A stretch of DNA of 64,000 bases from Paenibacillus taichungensis (GTDB lineage Bacteria; Bacillota; Bacilli; Paenibacillales; Paenibacillaceae): the NCBI RefSeq assembly GCF_003287275.1, contig NZ_QEVW01000006.1, forward strand, positions 620,001 through 684,000. The letters run 5' to 3'. This document shows, one piece after another, positions 26,214 through 34,376 of the stretch. Below the pieces are notes generated by a model. It did not search any database. It saw nothing but the letters and a program-made list of their open reading frames with translations, and was not told where the DNA came from. The stretch's first letter is position 1, and every line of letters starts with the position of its first letter. Made by a program: the position numbers and the translations under genes.

Positions 26214-26783
26214 ATGAGAAAAAAACTACAAATTTACATATCGTCTACTTACTACGATCTTATTGAAGAAAGACATACCGCTGTTGAAGCCGTACTTCAA
26301 GCTGGTCATATCCCTGCGGGAATCGAGCAATTTTTCAAGGAGAGTCCAATGAAAATTAGGAAGAGATGGATCGACGAGTCCGATGTATATGTCCTGATTC
26401 TCGGAGGATTTTATGGTTTAACACTTCCTGAAGATAATTCCAAGAGCTATACCCATTGGGAGTATGAGTATGCCGGAGAAGCGGGCAAACCTAGATTTGC
26501 TTTTGTTGTCACAGATGAAGCATTAAGACAAAAGCCATATGACTTCGCAGCAATTGAATACTATCAGGAGTTTCAAGAGTTTAAGCAAACAGTCATGGAA
26601 CAAATCCCTATCTATTATGTTGAAGATGTACGGCACATTAAAATGGTACTTCGTAATCAATTGCCGGGGTATGCAGCAAGAGACGATTTGCATGGTTGGG
26701 TTTCTGGAAAGGATGTCCCAGACGTCCAAAAGCTGTTGGAAGAGAATGCACGATTAAAGGCGGAGTTGGAGAAAAAGAAATGA
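26214..26783 (+). CDS. DUF4062 domain protein
   Basis: This 189-residue protein begins with a DUF4062 domain (LQIYISSTYYDLIEERH; later VYVLILGGFYG and SYTHWEYEYA). The domain resembles a Rossmann-type sensor fold, and is often found N-terminal to NTPase or WD40 modules in bacterial signalling and conflict proteins. Here it stands alone, with only a short coiled-coil tail (VQKLLEENARLKAELEKKK). The start at 26214 has a G-rich site (GGGGTGGG). No partner gene is adjacent on the same strand. The function is unknown. Confidence 0.78.
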   Translation: MRKKLQIYISSTYYDLIEERHTAVEAVLQAGHIPAGIEQFFKESPMKIRKRWIDESDVYVLILGGFYGLTLPEDNSKSYTHWEYEYAGEAGKPRFAFVVTDEALRQKPYDFAAIEYYQEFQEFKQTVMEQIPIYYVEDVRHIKMVLRNQLPGYAARDDLHGWVSGKDVPDVQKLLEENARLKAELEKKK

Positions 26784-26881
26784 AAGAGGGGCTGGCATAA
26801 CCAACCATTACCATTATTAACCATACCTGCCCAAAACAAGGTACCACCAACCTGAGATCAGTTATAGATCATGTAAACATG

Positions 26882-26952
26882 AAAAAACACATCCTAAATT
26901 GGGATAAGCATTCTCTTGGAAAGCTTATTTACCCAATAGGATGTGTTTTTTG
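26882..26952. terminator. Bidirectional terminator
   Basis: AAACACATCCTA (from 26885) pairs with TAGGATGTGTTT (from 26937), and an inner stem ATTGGGATAAGC/GCTTATTTACCCAAT extends it. A-tracts on the left and T-tracts on the right suit the two convergent neighbours. Confidence 0.85.
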
Positions 26953-26982
26953 TTTTAATATAAAGTTTGAATAAGTTCTATA

Positions 26983-29106
26983 TTATGAAGCTTTTGCTGC
27001 AACAGCTTTTTGAATTAAAGCTTTTGCATCGTTAGTAGAAAGACCTTGTTTAGGTTGAAGCAGATTTTTCTCTGCTGCACTAAGAATACCTTTGTCAATC
27101 AGTTTTGCCATGGATTTCACCGCATAAGTAGAAACCGATTTTCCATCTTCAAAACCTGCAATGATCGTAGCTGCATTTTTGTCAGAAGCTTGATCTTTCA
27201 ACAATTTAGCAAGAATGGTAGCCGCTTCTTCACGAGTGATATCACGATCAGGATTGAAGTTACCACCGTAGCCTTGAATGAATCCAGCATGAGTCGCTTC
27301 AGCGATTGCATCTGCATATGAAGCGTTAGCAGCTACATCCTTGAATGCAGGTGCTGCAGCTACTTCGTTCAGTTTCAACAGTTCTACAAGAGCACTTACA
27401 AATTCAGCACGAGAAATAAATTCTGTTGTTACAGGTGTTTCTGTTTCCTCTGTGGATGCAGCTAGGTTCGTGATACGTCCTTCCGTTTTAGCCACAATGT
27501 CAGCGCCTTTATACGTATCTACAATGTACTGGTAGAATACATCCAGATCGATAGGACCAGCCAAGGATGATTTAGCATCTACTAGCACTTTATAGTTATC
27601 TCCACCTGCAGCCATAAAGTTGTTAACTACAGCCGTATATGTTTTTGCAGGATCAATAGATGTGCCATCTTCCAGACTAAGGCTAGTAACACGTTCTGCA
27701 ACTGGCTTGTTAAAGTCTGCAGTATATTTCAAACCAGAGATCTGTAGAGTTTTTGTGTTTGGTGTACCATCAGCGTTGGTACCCCATTGTTGCTGCAACA
27801 AAGTTTTAATTTGTTCGCCAGTCAACTCCAGTTTCACTAGAGTATTGCCAAACGGTTGGATTTTGGCAAGATCAGCAAAGGTCACATCGCCTTTTGGCAG
27901 ATCCGCACGAATACCACCTGGATTCATAAATGCAAAGTCAGCAGCACTTGCCTTATCCCCAAAGTCTGCTTCACGCATTGAATCTGCAATGAGGTTACCC
28001 AGAGCGGCTTCATTATTATAAGCATCTGTACGGGTAACAGAACCATCCGTTGTACCTACTGGCTTAGTCAGCTCAGGATGCTTGTCTAATGATTTTTTAA
28101 TAATAGCCAACGTTTCAGGGTCTTCTTTTACACCCTCTTGGAAAGTCGTTGTAACGGTAGCTGATTTCTCTGTTACATCCCCAGTAGCAGGGTCAATCAT
28201 CAATTTAATATCTTCAAATGCTGTACCATAAGAGAACGCTTGAACGATCAATTTCCCATTTACTTCACCATTAGCCAAGGCATGATTGTCACCTGCGACG
28301 ATAACGTCAACAGGGGAATCTGCTGGCAAAGCTTTTGCTAAATCAGCCGCTTCTCCAGTCGTTACGCCTTCTTTGGTTGTTGCCGGATCATGTGCCAAGA
28401 CGATGATCGTTTCTACACCTTGATCTTGTAATTCTTTTGCATATTTATTAACGGCTTCAACTTCTTCTTCTGCGCTTAGGAAACGCACACCAGCTGTACC
28501 AGATGGAGATACTTTAGCAGGTGTGGATTTCGTTACTAATCCGATGAATCCGATTTTAACTCCGCCTACTTCTTTAATAACATACGGCTTAATCAATGTT
28601 TTGCCAGTGGCAGTTTCAATGACGTTTGCATTGACGTAATCAAATTTAGCACCAGCATGAGTTACTTTGCCTTCTTTTGGATCAAGGCCACCAAAGATTT
28701 GTGCCTTCAAGGCAGCGATACCCTGGTCGAATTCATGATTGCCTAGAGAACCTACATCAAAGCCCATCATATTCATCCATTCCATGGTAGGCTCGTCACG
28801 ATCGAGAGATGAGACCGGAGCAGATGCACCCACAGAGTCTCCATTATGGAAGAGTAGGGAATGTTCATATTTTGCTTGAGCTTCTTTTAAGTAGGTTGCT
28901 AGAATTGGAGCCGTTCCTGCCTTTTTATCACTAACGATCGATGTGGTATCCAACTGACCATGGAAGTCATTGATACCAATCAAGTGTACTTCTACATCTT
29001 TGCCTGCGGCAGAGACAGAACCTGCTGCGCCCAATAGTTGGGTGAGTAATAGTGCGGCAGTTGCCACACGAATTGTGCTTTGGCCAAGAACTTTTTTCCA
29101 ATACAT
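26983..29106 (-). CDS. SLH-anchored 5'-nucleotidase / cyclic phosphodiesterase
   Basis: This 707-residue exported enzyme has a signal peptide (to about residue 33, SVSAAG), then a metallophosphoesterase domain (IGINDFHGQLD, HNGDSVGAS, SLGNHEFDQG and VAGDNHALANG carry the metal-binding Asp/His/Asn). A 5'-nucleotidase C-terminal domain follows (about 345-530, GGIRADLPKGDVTFADLAKIQPFGNTL). Two SLH modules come last (about 560-700; YGGNFNPDRDITREEAATIL). It hydrolyses extracellular nucleotides for phosphate or nucleoside recovery and is attached to the cell wall by the SLH modules. The SLH part has two rather than the usual three repeats. It is a single gene. Confidence 0.92.
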   Translation of the reverse strand: MYWKKVLGQSTIRVATAALLLTQLLGAAGSVSAAGKDVEVHLIGINDFHGQLDTTSIVSDKKAGTAPILATYLKEAQAKYEHSLLFHNGDSVGASAPVSSLDRDEPTMEWMNMMGFDVGSLGNHEFDQGIAALKAQIFGGLDPKEGKVTHAGAKFDYVNANVIETATGKTLIKPYVIKEVGGVKIGFIGLVTKSTPAKVSPSGTAGVRFLSAEEEVEAVNKYAKELQDQGVETIIVLAHDPATTKEGVTTGEAADLAKALPADSPVDVIVAGDNHALANGEVNGKLIVQAFSYGTAFEDIKLMIDPATGDVTEKSATVTTTFQEGVKEDPETLAIIKKSLDKHPELTKPVGTTDGSVTRTDAYNNEAALGNLIADSMREADFGDKASAADFAFMNPGGIRADLPKGDVTFADLAKIQPFGNTLVKLELTGEQIKTLLQQQWGTNADGTPNTKTLQISGLKYTADFNKPVAERVTSLSLEDGTSIDPAKTYTAVVNNFMAAGGDNYKVLVDAKSSLAGPIDLDVFYQYIVDTYKGADIVAKTEGRITNLAASTEETETPVTTEFISRAEFVSALVELLKLNEVAAAPAFKDVAANASYADAIAEATHAGFIQGYGGNFNPDRDITREEAATILAKLLKDQASDKNAATIIAGFEDGKSVSTYAVKSMAKLIDKGILSAAEKNLLQPKQGLSTNDAKALIQKAVAAKAS

Positions 29107-29291
29107 GAATTAACAAAACCCCTCTCCAATTATAGATCCTGAAATATTTTACCATAGTTCAATTCATAAAAGTCGTAGAATATATTAAATGGGTGTAAAA
29201 AAGTTGAGAGATTGATAGAGAAAGGAAATACCTGTATCTGGATTTTAACCAAAGCTAGTTCTTGGGGTTTCAATCTGCTCTGAGGTCTATT

Positions 29292-30554
29292 TTATTTGAA
29301 GATGACGAATTTTAAATTCTTTTCTTTTAAGTGTTTAAGAATAGCCGGAAGTGCTTCTAATGTGTTTTTGTTTTCATGCAGCACATATACTCCGCCAGCA
29401 GCTTCGACCTGATGAAAGTATCGAATAATATCCTCTGGCTTCTTCGCATTCCAGTCCTCTGGATCTCGATTCCACAGAAGGGTCTTCATATTCAACTTCT
29501 TAACCTCGGAGACAAGTTTGTTGTTAACCGCACCGTATGGTGGACGGAACAAAGTAACCGTTTTATGCGTCAATGATTCCAGAACGCTGTTTGTCTTCGA
29601 CAAGCTCTCGCTCTGATTCTGTGGGGTGTCCTTCGGAAGCAAACTGTGATCCCAGGAATGATTCCCAATCGCCATTCCATGTTCACTCGCATAGATAACA
29701 GCATCTCGATTGCGTTCCACCTTCTGCCCTACAAACAGGAATGTTGCCACTACCTTCTGTTCTGTCAGAATGTCCACAAACTGCTTCGTAAGCGTGGAAG
29801 GTCCATCATCAAAGGTTAAAGCCACATATTCCTTCGGTAAACCAAAGAAAGACTCCTCTTTATCAATATCGATGACTTCAAAGGATTCGTGATTACTGTC
29901 AGGCTGATCGGATACGTGTGATAGGACGATAGGATTTGTTCTGGCAGCCGTAACTGAAGTTTCCGTCTTGTATGGTTCACTTATAGCTGTAAGCACCATC
30001 GGCGCTTCAAAATCATCGTCTTTTTCCCCAGCCATCGCCACCCCGACTGATCCGCTAAACGTATTTGCAGAATCGTCATTCCCCTTCGAAGTGATAGATA
30101 GAACAATCAGCAAGCCGATAGTTACAAGGGACAGAATCAAAATTTTGGGCATGTGTGCAGAGAATTGCCGCAGGAGTTGTGTCCATTGCTGAGCGGGTTC
30201 CTCTACTCTGTCCTCCACTGAAACGGGCGGAAGGTTCCTGATCCGCTTAATTTCATTTATGTATGCTTCGCTGCATGCAAAATACTGCACATCCCGGGAA
30301 ACTTCTGTGGTTCTGATTATGGAACTATAAAAGGTATTCCGGTATGGATCCCACTTGGAATAGGGAGAGAGTCTGATCCTGTCTCCATTTAGTGGCTTCA
30401 ACATTTCAAGCCCAAGATATGTAAACTCGTCAATATTAATTTCGTATATAGCCTGCCTATCCTCTTGGGACACTGCGACCGTGATTTGATTTACACCATC
30501 CGAGGTCTTCCCAAGCGATAACAGCTCCATTACCTGCGTAATGTATGTCTCCAT
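29292..30554 (-). CDS. Membrane-anchored polysaccharide deacetylase (NodB)
   Basis: This 420-residue type II membrane protein has a cytoplasmic region of about 135 residues, one helix (ILILSLVTIGLLIVLSI, about 137-153), a linker and an outer NodB domain (about 240-420). Catalytic motifs are TFDDGPS, HSWDH (metal His), RPPYG and VLHE (the last usually reads LH-S/D). It should deacetylate peptidoglycan or another wall glycan. The cytoplasmic N-terminal region is not a domain I know and is unusual for this enzyme class. It lies 33 bp after a coiled-coil gene on the same strand, probably as an operon. Confidence 0.88.
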   Translation of the reverse strand: METYITQVMELLSLGKTSDGVNQITVAVSQEDRQAIYEINIDEFTYLGLEMLKPLNGDRIRLSPYSKWDPYRNTFYSSIIRTTEVSRDVQYFACSEAYINEIKRIRNLPPVSVEDRVEEPAQQWTQLLRQFSAHMPKILILSLVTIGLLIVLSITSKGNDDSANTFSGSVGVAMAGEKDDDFEAPMVLTAISEPYKTETSVTAARTNPIVLSHVSDQPDSNHESFEVIDIDKEESFFGLPKEYVALTFDDGPSTLTKQFVDILTEQKVVATFLFVGQKVERNRDAVIYASEHGMAIGNHSWDHSLLPKDTPQNQSESLSKTNSVLESLTHKTVTLFRPPYGAVNNKLVSEVKKLNMKTLLWNRDPEDWNAKKPEDIIRYFHQVEAAGGVYVLHENKNTLEALPAILKHLKEKNLKFVIFK

Positions 30555-30587
30555 ACCATTCGTCCTCTCTTCCGATCAGCAATGACT

Positions 30588-31313
30588 TTAATCGATTGGA
30601 GATTCCTCGGTTGTTCCTGCGTTCGATGCAAACGGAGATGTCAATCTGTTAGTAAAGTCATTTACAACATTAAGCAAATGCGTTTTCTCCTGGCGGAGAG
30701 CATCGAATTTCTGTTTCATTTGAGTGAGCTCGGATTCATATCTTACATTCTTCTCCTCAAGCTCGCTGATTCTCTTATTCTTATCGGTAATCATCTCATT
30801 GTGCTTCTGAAGCAGGCCGGCATAATTCTGGCGTTCAAGTTCAATTACACCTTTAAGCTCCTCATTTTGACCAGACATAGTGGATTGAAGCTCCCGAAAG
30901 TCCTCCATTATTTGATCGACCTTCAGATTCTTATCGGCCAGCTTTCGCTCCATCTCCAAAATGCTCTTCTCGCGTTCCTCAATGACCTTGCCCAAGTTCT
31001 TTAGGTCTCTGTTCAAACGATCGTTTTGTCCGTTCGAATGGTTTAGTCGATCCTGCAAATCATTATGACTCATTTCGACATGCTGCTTGTCCTTAATCAT
31101 CTGCTCTACAGCGAATACCAGATCAAGCGAGCTCTTATCCATAAGACCCTTATTGATTAAAACAGAACTTGAAGGCTCTTCCTTCACCTCGGAAGGAGTC
31201 GAACTTAGCGACACTTCCTCCTGTGGTTCATCCAAGTCCCTCCTCATGTCAAGGTCCTCTCTCGATTGTTGCTGCTCAAGTCTACTCTTCTTCTTTTGGA
31301 ACGGTGAAAACAT
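30588..31313 (-). CDS. Coiled-coil cytoplasmic protein
   Basis: This 241-residue hydrophilic protein has a basic start (FSPFQKKKSRLEQQQ), an acidic Ser-rich segment (residues 25-50), then an almost unbroken coiled coil (about 60-225, including SELEEKNVRYESELTQM). There is no signal peptide or membrane helix. No enzymatic domain is seen. It is encoded directly upstream of the membrane deacetylase that has its own cytoplasmic N-terminal region, so a scaffold or localisation role for that enzyme is a reasonable guess. AAAGGTGA precedes the start. Confidence 0.78.
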   Translation of the reverse strand: MFSPFQKKKSRLEQQQSREDLDMRRDLDEPQEEVSLSSTPSEVKEEPSSSVLINKGLMDKSSLDLVFAVEQMIKDKQHVEMSHNDLQDRLNHSNGQNDRLNRDLKNLGKVIEEREKSILEMERKLADKNLKVDQIMEDFRELQSTMSGQNEELKGVIELERQNYAGLLQKHNEMITDKNKRISELEEKNVRYESELTQMKQKFDALRQEKTHLLNVVNDFTNRLTSPFASNAGTTEESPID

Positions 31314-31436
31314 ATATTAAATCACCTTTTCTAGGAAAATGTTGATAATTGTCGATTTATGGCATATAACCGCATATTTATTATCGGAAATTGAACTTTA
31401 TTTTTTAATATATTCGATAAATAAACATCAGAACGC

Positions 31437-31473
31437 AGAAAAAAGAGACGCCGACATCACTCCAGCGTCTCTT
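31437..31473 (-). terminator. Terminator after the helicase remnant
   Basis: A 9-bp stem (AAGAGACGC at 31443-31451, GCGTCTCTT at 31465-31473) is followed on the minus strand by six T. It is probably the old terminator of the decayed helicase gene. Confidence 0.8.
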
Positions 31474-31542
31474 GGGTATATTTTCCATGACTCCATCAAC
31501 CTGTCCTCTGTCGGCGTGGCGAAGGAGATTGCCGTCCTCGAT

Positions 31543-31662
31543 TTTCCCGCTCTTCCTTGTACGAGCGATTCGGTGAACATAGCTTTCATTTTCTTGGGGA
31601 AAATCATAGTACTGATCTAACCGATATTCTCCCATATCGATCCTTCTCGCAGTAAGATAAGC
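31543..31662 (-). pseudogene. DEAD-box RNA helicase remnant
   Basis: About 40 residues match the end of helicase domain 2. LTARRIDMGEYRLDQYYDFP corresponds to the ARGID motif V region, and ENESYVHRIARTRKSG corresponds to ESYVHRIGRTGRAG of motif VI, with key glycines and arginines already changed. A stop codon lies just upstream (TAA at about 31663-31665), and the rest of the gene is gone. It resembles DbpA/CshA-type enzymes; which one cannot be told. Confidence 0.7.
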
Positions 31663-31790
31663 TTATTTTCATATATTGACAAATTAATGTGTTAGACTAC
31701 TAAAAGAAGAATTGCCGATCTATACTAAAGAACGCTGCACAACTGGATGCAGGCAGTTATTACGATAAACGTAGTTAGAAAGAAAACCCC

Positions 31791-32786
31791 ATGAATCGTT
31801 TCTTGAAGCAATTAATGAAATCATTATTAGCACCAGCGTTCCCCGGTGGAATCATAACCATTCTGATATTTTATCTTGATTACTTTCAATTCGAACTTGT
31901 TGAAAAGTTTCTACTTTTTGCGGCTTTCGTCATTGTACCTCTTGTGATTTTACTTATGAACCATGACGAAAAGAATAAACATCAACGAATGGTTTATGCT
32001 GCTATTAAATGGCTTCAGTTTCCCGCTGCGCTTCTTACCCTAGCCTCGGTAATGAGTAGTAAGATGTGGGGGTTAGAAAGTACGGCAATCCCAGGGATTC
32101 TGTCCCTTGGGTGGCTACTGTTCACACTGCTGCTTGGCATCTATGGCTTGACCACTATTGTGATTTCTAAAGGAAACGCAGCGGAAATAGCAATTGGTGC
32201 GGGGCTTGTTTATTTTTTTATCGGGGGCATTTGGTTTACCTTATCTCAATATCAATTGAACCTCTTCCAAGCTAATCCTGCAACGCACGCGTTAAGCTCG
32301 CTCCACTTTCATTTCTCATCTGCCATCGTTCCAATTTTTATTGGTGAACTTGGACGCATCATGACGAAGAAAAGCTGGTATCCTTGGGTCGTTGCCATCG
32401 ATATCATTGGACCCATCTTGATTGCTATTGGTATGATTTTCTCCAAGCCAATTGAATACATTGGTGTCACTTTGTTCGCCTGTAATATTGTGATTTACAC
32501 CGCTTATCTCCTTGCTTACTTGAGGAAAAACGCTTTGGATAATAAGGCGACCTTCTTTTTAGGCCTATCTTGTCTAGCCTTTTACACGGTTGTTGTGCTT
32601 TCCATTTTATATCCGCTACTAAAAAAGATATTTTTCTTAACCATACTTGATTTCATTCCCGTTTACGGATCTCTGCATGCATTTGGTTTTGTTTTATGTG
32701 GACTGATTGGTTGGGTATATACGGTAGACTTCATTAAGAGAAAAAAGATTGCCAAGGAGAATAGATATGTTGATACATCTATATGA
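31791..32786 (+). CDS. Multi-pass membrane protein, YndJ-like
   Basis: This 331-residue protein has nine to ten membrane helices and short loops. The central motif SSLHFHFSSAIVPIFIGELGR is like the histidine-containing segment of Bacillus YndJ-type membrane proteins, whose function is unknown. The C-terminus is basic and cytoplasmic (FIKRKKIAKENR). The ribosome binding site is weak (AGAAAG), so the start is less certain. It is a single gene between the helicase remnant and the HEAT-repeat gene. Confidence 0.7.
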   Translation: MNRFLKQLMKSLLAPAFPGGIITILIFYLDYFQFELVEKFLLFAAFVIVPLVILLMNHDEKNKHQRMVYAAIKWLQFPAALLTLASVMSSKMWGLESTAIPGILSLGWLLFTLLLGIYGLTTIVISKGNAAEIAIGAGLVYFFIGGIWFTLSQYQLNLFQANPATHALSSLHFHFSSAIVPIFIGELGRIMTKKSWYPWVVAIDIIGPILIAIGMIFSKPIEYIGVTLFACNIVIYTAYLLAYLRKNALDNKATFFLGLSCLAFYTVVVLSILYPLLKKIFFLTILDFIPVYGSLHAFGFVLCGLIGWVYTVDFIKRKKIAKENRYVDTSI

Positions 32787-32940
32787 GTGATTACATACAA
32801 AACATGAATTGGTGAATGTGATTTTTAGGCTAACCAATCGGCTTTAATGAAGTAGTTTAGCCAGGTTCGTGCTATAATGGTGTTTACCTGATTAACATTC
32901 ATCATTCTGCCGAGATGGCGATGATTAAGGAGATTGTACT

Positions 32941-33393
32941 TTGACGAACAACCATGATATTGGAGCAGTTAACGAACTACCGGAAAACTTTGAAGAGCTC
33001 AAACGGGCGAGCAAAGGGACAGCAAACTGGAGAGAAAGACTTAATGCGGTGAATGAATTGGGGAACTGGGATACAGCCCCTACCATTAAATTGCTGCAAA
33101 ATGTTTTGACAAATGACCAAGTGTTCCAAGTGCGCGAAGCCGCATATCTCAAGCTCAAGCAGTTGGATGAAGATGTACAAATGCCTGCTAAAAATAAGGG
33201 CGAGCTGTTTAAGGGCCTTAACAAAATTTTGCTACGGATTAAAAAAAGCCTTCCTGCAGATCACTCATTTGAGCAATTTAAGGAAAAACTGCAAAAGACA
33301 CGTCTGGATATTTATGATACTTACGAGGGCGACAAAGATGCTGAGTTCGACTCTTGGCTCCATGGAATTTGGGAGTCACTAGGTAGAAAATAG
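32941..33393 (+). CDS. HEAT-repeat protein
   Basis: This 150-residue soluble protein begins at TTG 32941, set by AAGGAG 8 nt upstream. Residues 20-65 form two HEAT-like helical pairs (AVNELGNWDTAPTIKLLQNV; VFQVREAAYLKLKQL), a protein-interaction fold. The rest is charged and helical, ending in WLHGIWESLGRK. No catalytic motif is visible and no partner is indicated. A terminator follows at 33523-33549. Confidence 0.72.
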   Translation: MTNNHDIGAVNELPENFEELKRASKGTANWRERLNAVNELGNWDTAPTIKLLQNVLTNDQVFQVREAAYLKLKQLDEDVQMPAKNKGELFKGLNKILLRIKKSLPADHSFEQFKEKLQKTRLDIYDTYEGDKDAEFDSWLHGIWESLGRK

Positions 33394-33522
33394 CCGTCGT
33401 TCCAGCTACAATGTAGTCTTTACACAGTCTCCATCGGGCTGATTTGATATTGTAACTTTAACTCGACCCTTTGCTTTAACACTATCGCTACTATACCGTT
33501 CACCGTATAATAGCTGAGTACA

Positions 33523-33556
33523 AAGCCACTCCAAAAAATGGAGTGGCTTCTTTATT
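33523..33556 (+). terminator. Terminator after the HEAT-repeat gene
   Basis: An 11-bp perfect stem, AAGCCACTCCA/TGGAGTGGCTT (33523-33533, 33539-33549), has a 5-base A loop and is followed by a T-rich tail. Confidence 0.85.
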
Positions 33557-33659
33557 TCTTGTTATTTTGATTGTCACCAGATTTTATCTCACTCTTTGGC
33601 ACCCATTATCCACCGTCTTAGCCCCAAATTCTTATTTTCTTCATGCTTCGTCAACAAGC

Positions 33660-33833
33660 CTAGCGTTCCCTACTTATTCGTTCAAGATCAAGCGTCAGGG
33701 TCACTTTCATCAGATATGGGTTAATTTTTTTCTCTAAAAAGTTGCTACCAATACCAGATTGCTTGAAGCCACCGAAAGGGAACCGAACATCGAGACCCTG
33801 CACAGCAGCTGTATTAATTATTGTCGTTCCAGC
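33660..33833 (-). pseudogene. Aldehyde dehydrogenase C-terminal remnant
   Basis: The minus strand encodes about 57 residues of an ALDH end. AGTTIINTAAVQGLDVRF is followed by PFGGFKQSGIGSN, the latter being the conserved aldehyde dehydrogenase motif, and the stop is at 33660-33662. Upstream a stop codon and a perfect inverted repeat (33835-33866) interrupt it, and no further ALDH sequence is seen. The region 33867-34376 holds no gene I can support. Confidence 0.8.
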
Positions 33834-33834
33834 T

Positions 33835-33866
33835 TACTTATGATACGTTTCTCCGTATCATAAGTA
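33835..33866. repeat. Perfect 13-bp inverted repeat at the ALDH breakpoint
   Basis: TACTTATGATACG (33835-33847) and its exact complement (33854-33866) flank a 6-base loop. It begins within two bases of the point where ALDH similarity ends. Confidence 0.75.
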
Positions 33867-34160
33867 GAGCGAAATCGAAGGAACCCCACGATTGACTTCT
33901 TTGTGTAACTGTATCAAAAGACAGTCTGCCGATCTGGTCTTGGACACTGCGCTGGCGAACGGCGCACTGCCCTCTCCTATTAAGATAGCCAATGGTGGCC
34001 CCTAGCATGTGCTATAAGCAGCAATCGCCACGAACATCGCATGATGAATTGGATACGTTTATCGAATGGCTGCAATTGAGGGATTAACAAACCGAAAAGC
34101 GAGCTATTCTCTTTGTGTGTCTTTTTTATCGCGTACTACTTTAGTAGGATTACAAACTCA

Positions 34161-34199
34161 TATGATTCAACTTATGATGACTTGTAGAGTCGAATCATA
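34161..34199. repeat. Near-perfect 12-bp inverted repeat
   Basis: TATGATTCAACT (34161-34172) and AGTCGAATCATA (34188-34199) match at 11 of 12 pairs. It lies about 180 bp upstream of the SLH surface protein gene; the role is unknown. Confidence 0.5.
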
Positions 34200-34376
34200 G
34201 GAGCTTTTTGCGCGGAGAAAGAAGGGTTATGTTACAGAATTCATAAATTACGGCACTTCAAAAAGTAGTCGTTTGTCTTTGGTGTTTGTGCTGGTGTCCA
34301 GATTACGGCACAGAGCAAGCGTACGCTATGCTCTTAACTTGGAAAGTATATATCACGATAAAAAGGCGGAATCGTA

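Noticed and set aside
31405..31542. C-terminal continuation of the helicase remnant as a gene
   Set aside because: The frame simply reads through the terminator hairpin; only the part from 31543 upward shows family similarity.
34006..34086. 26-codon frame starting MCYKQQ in the degraded patch
   Set aside because: Too short, no ribosome binding site, and no family could be recognised.
34247..34311. 10-bp direct repeat ATTACGGCAC as a target-site duplication
   Set aside because: The copies are only 55 bp apart with nothing mobile between them; probably chance or local duplication.
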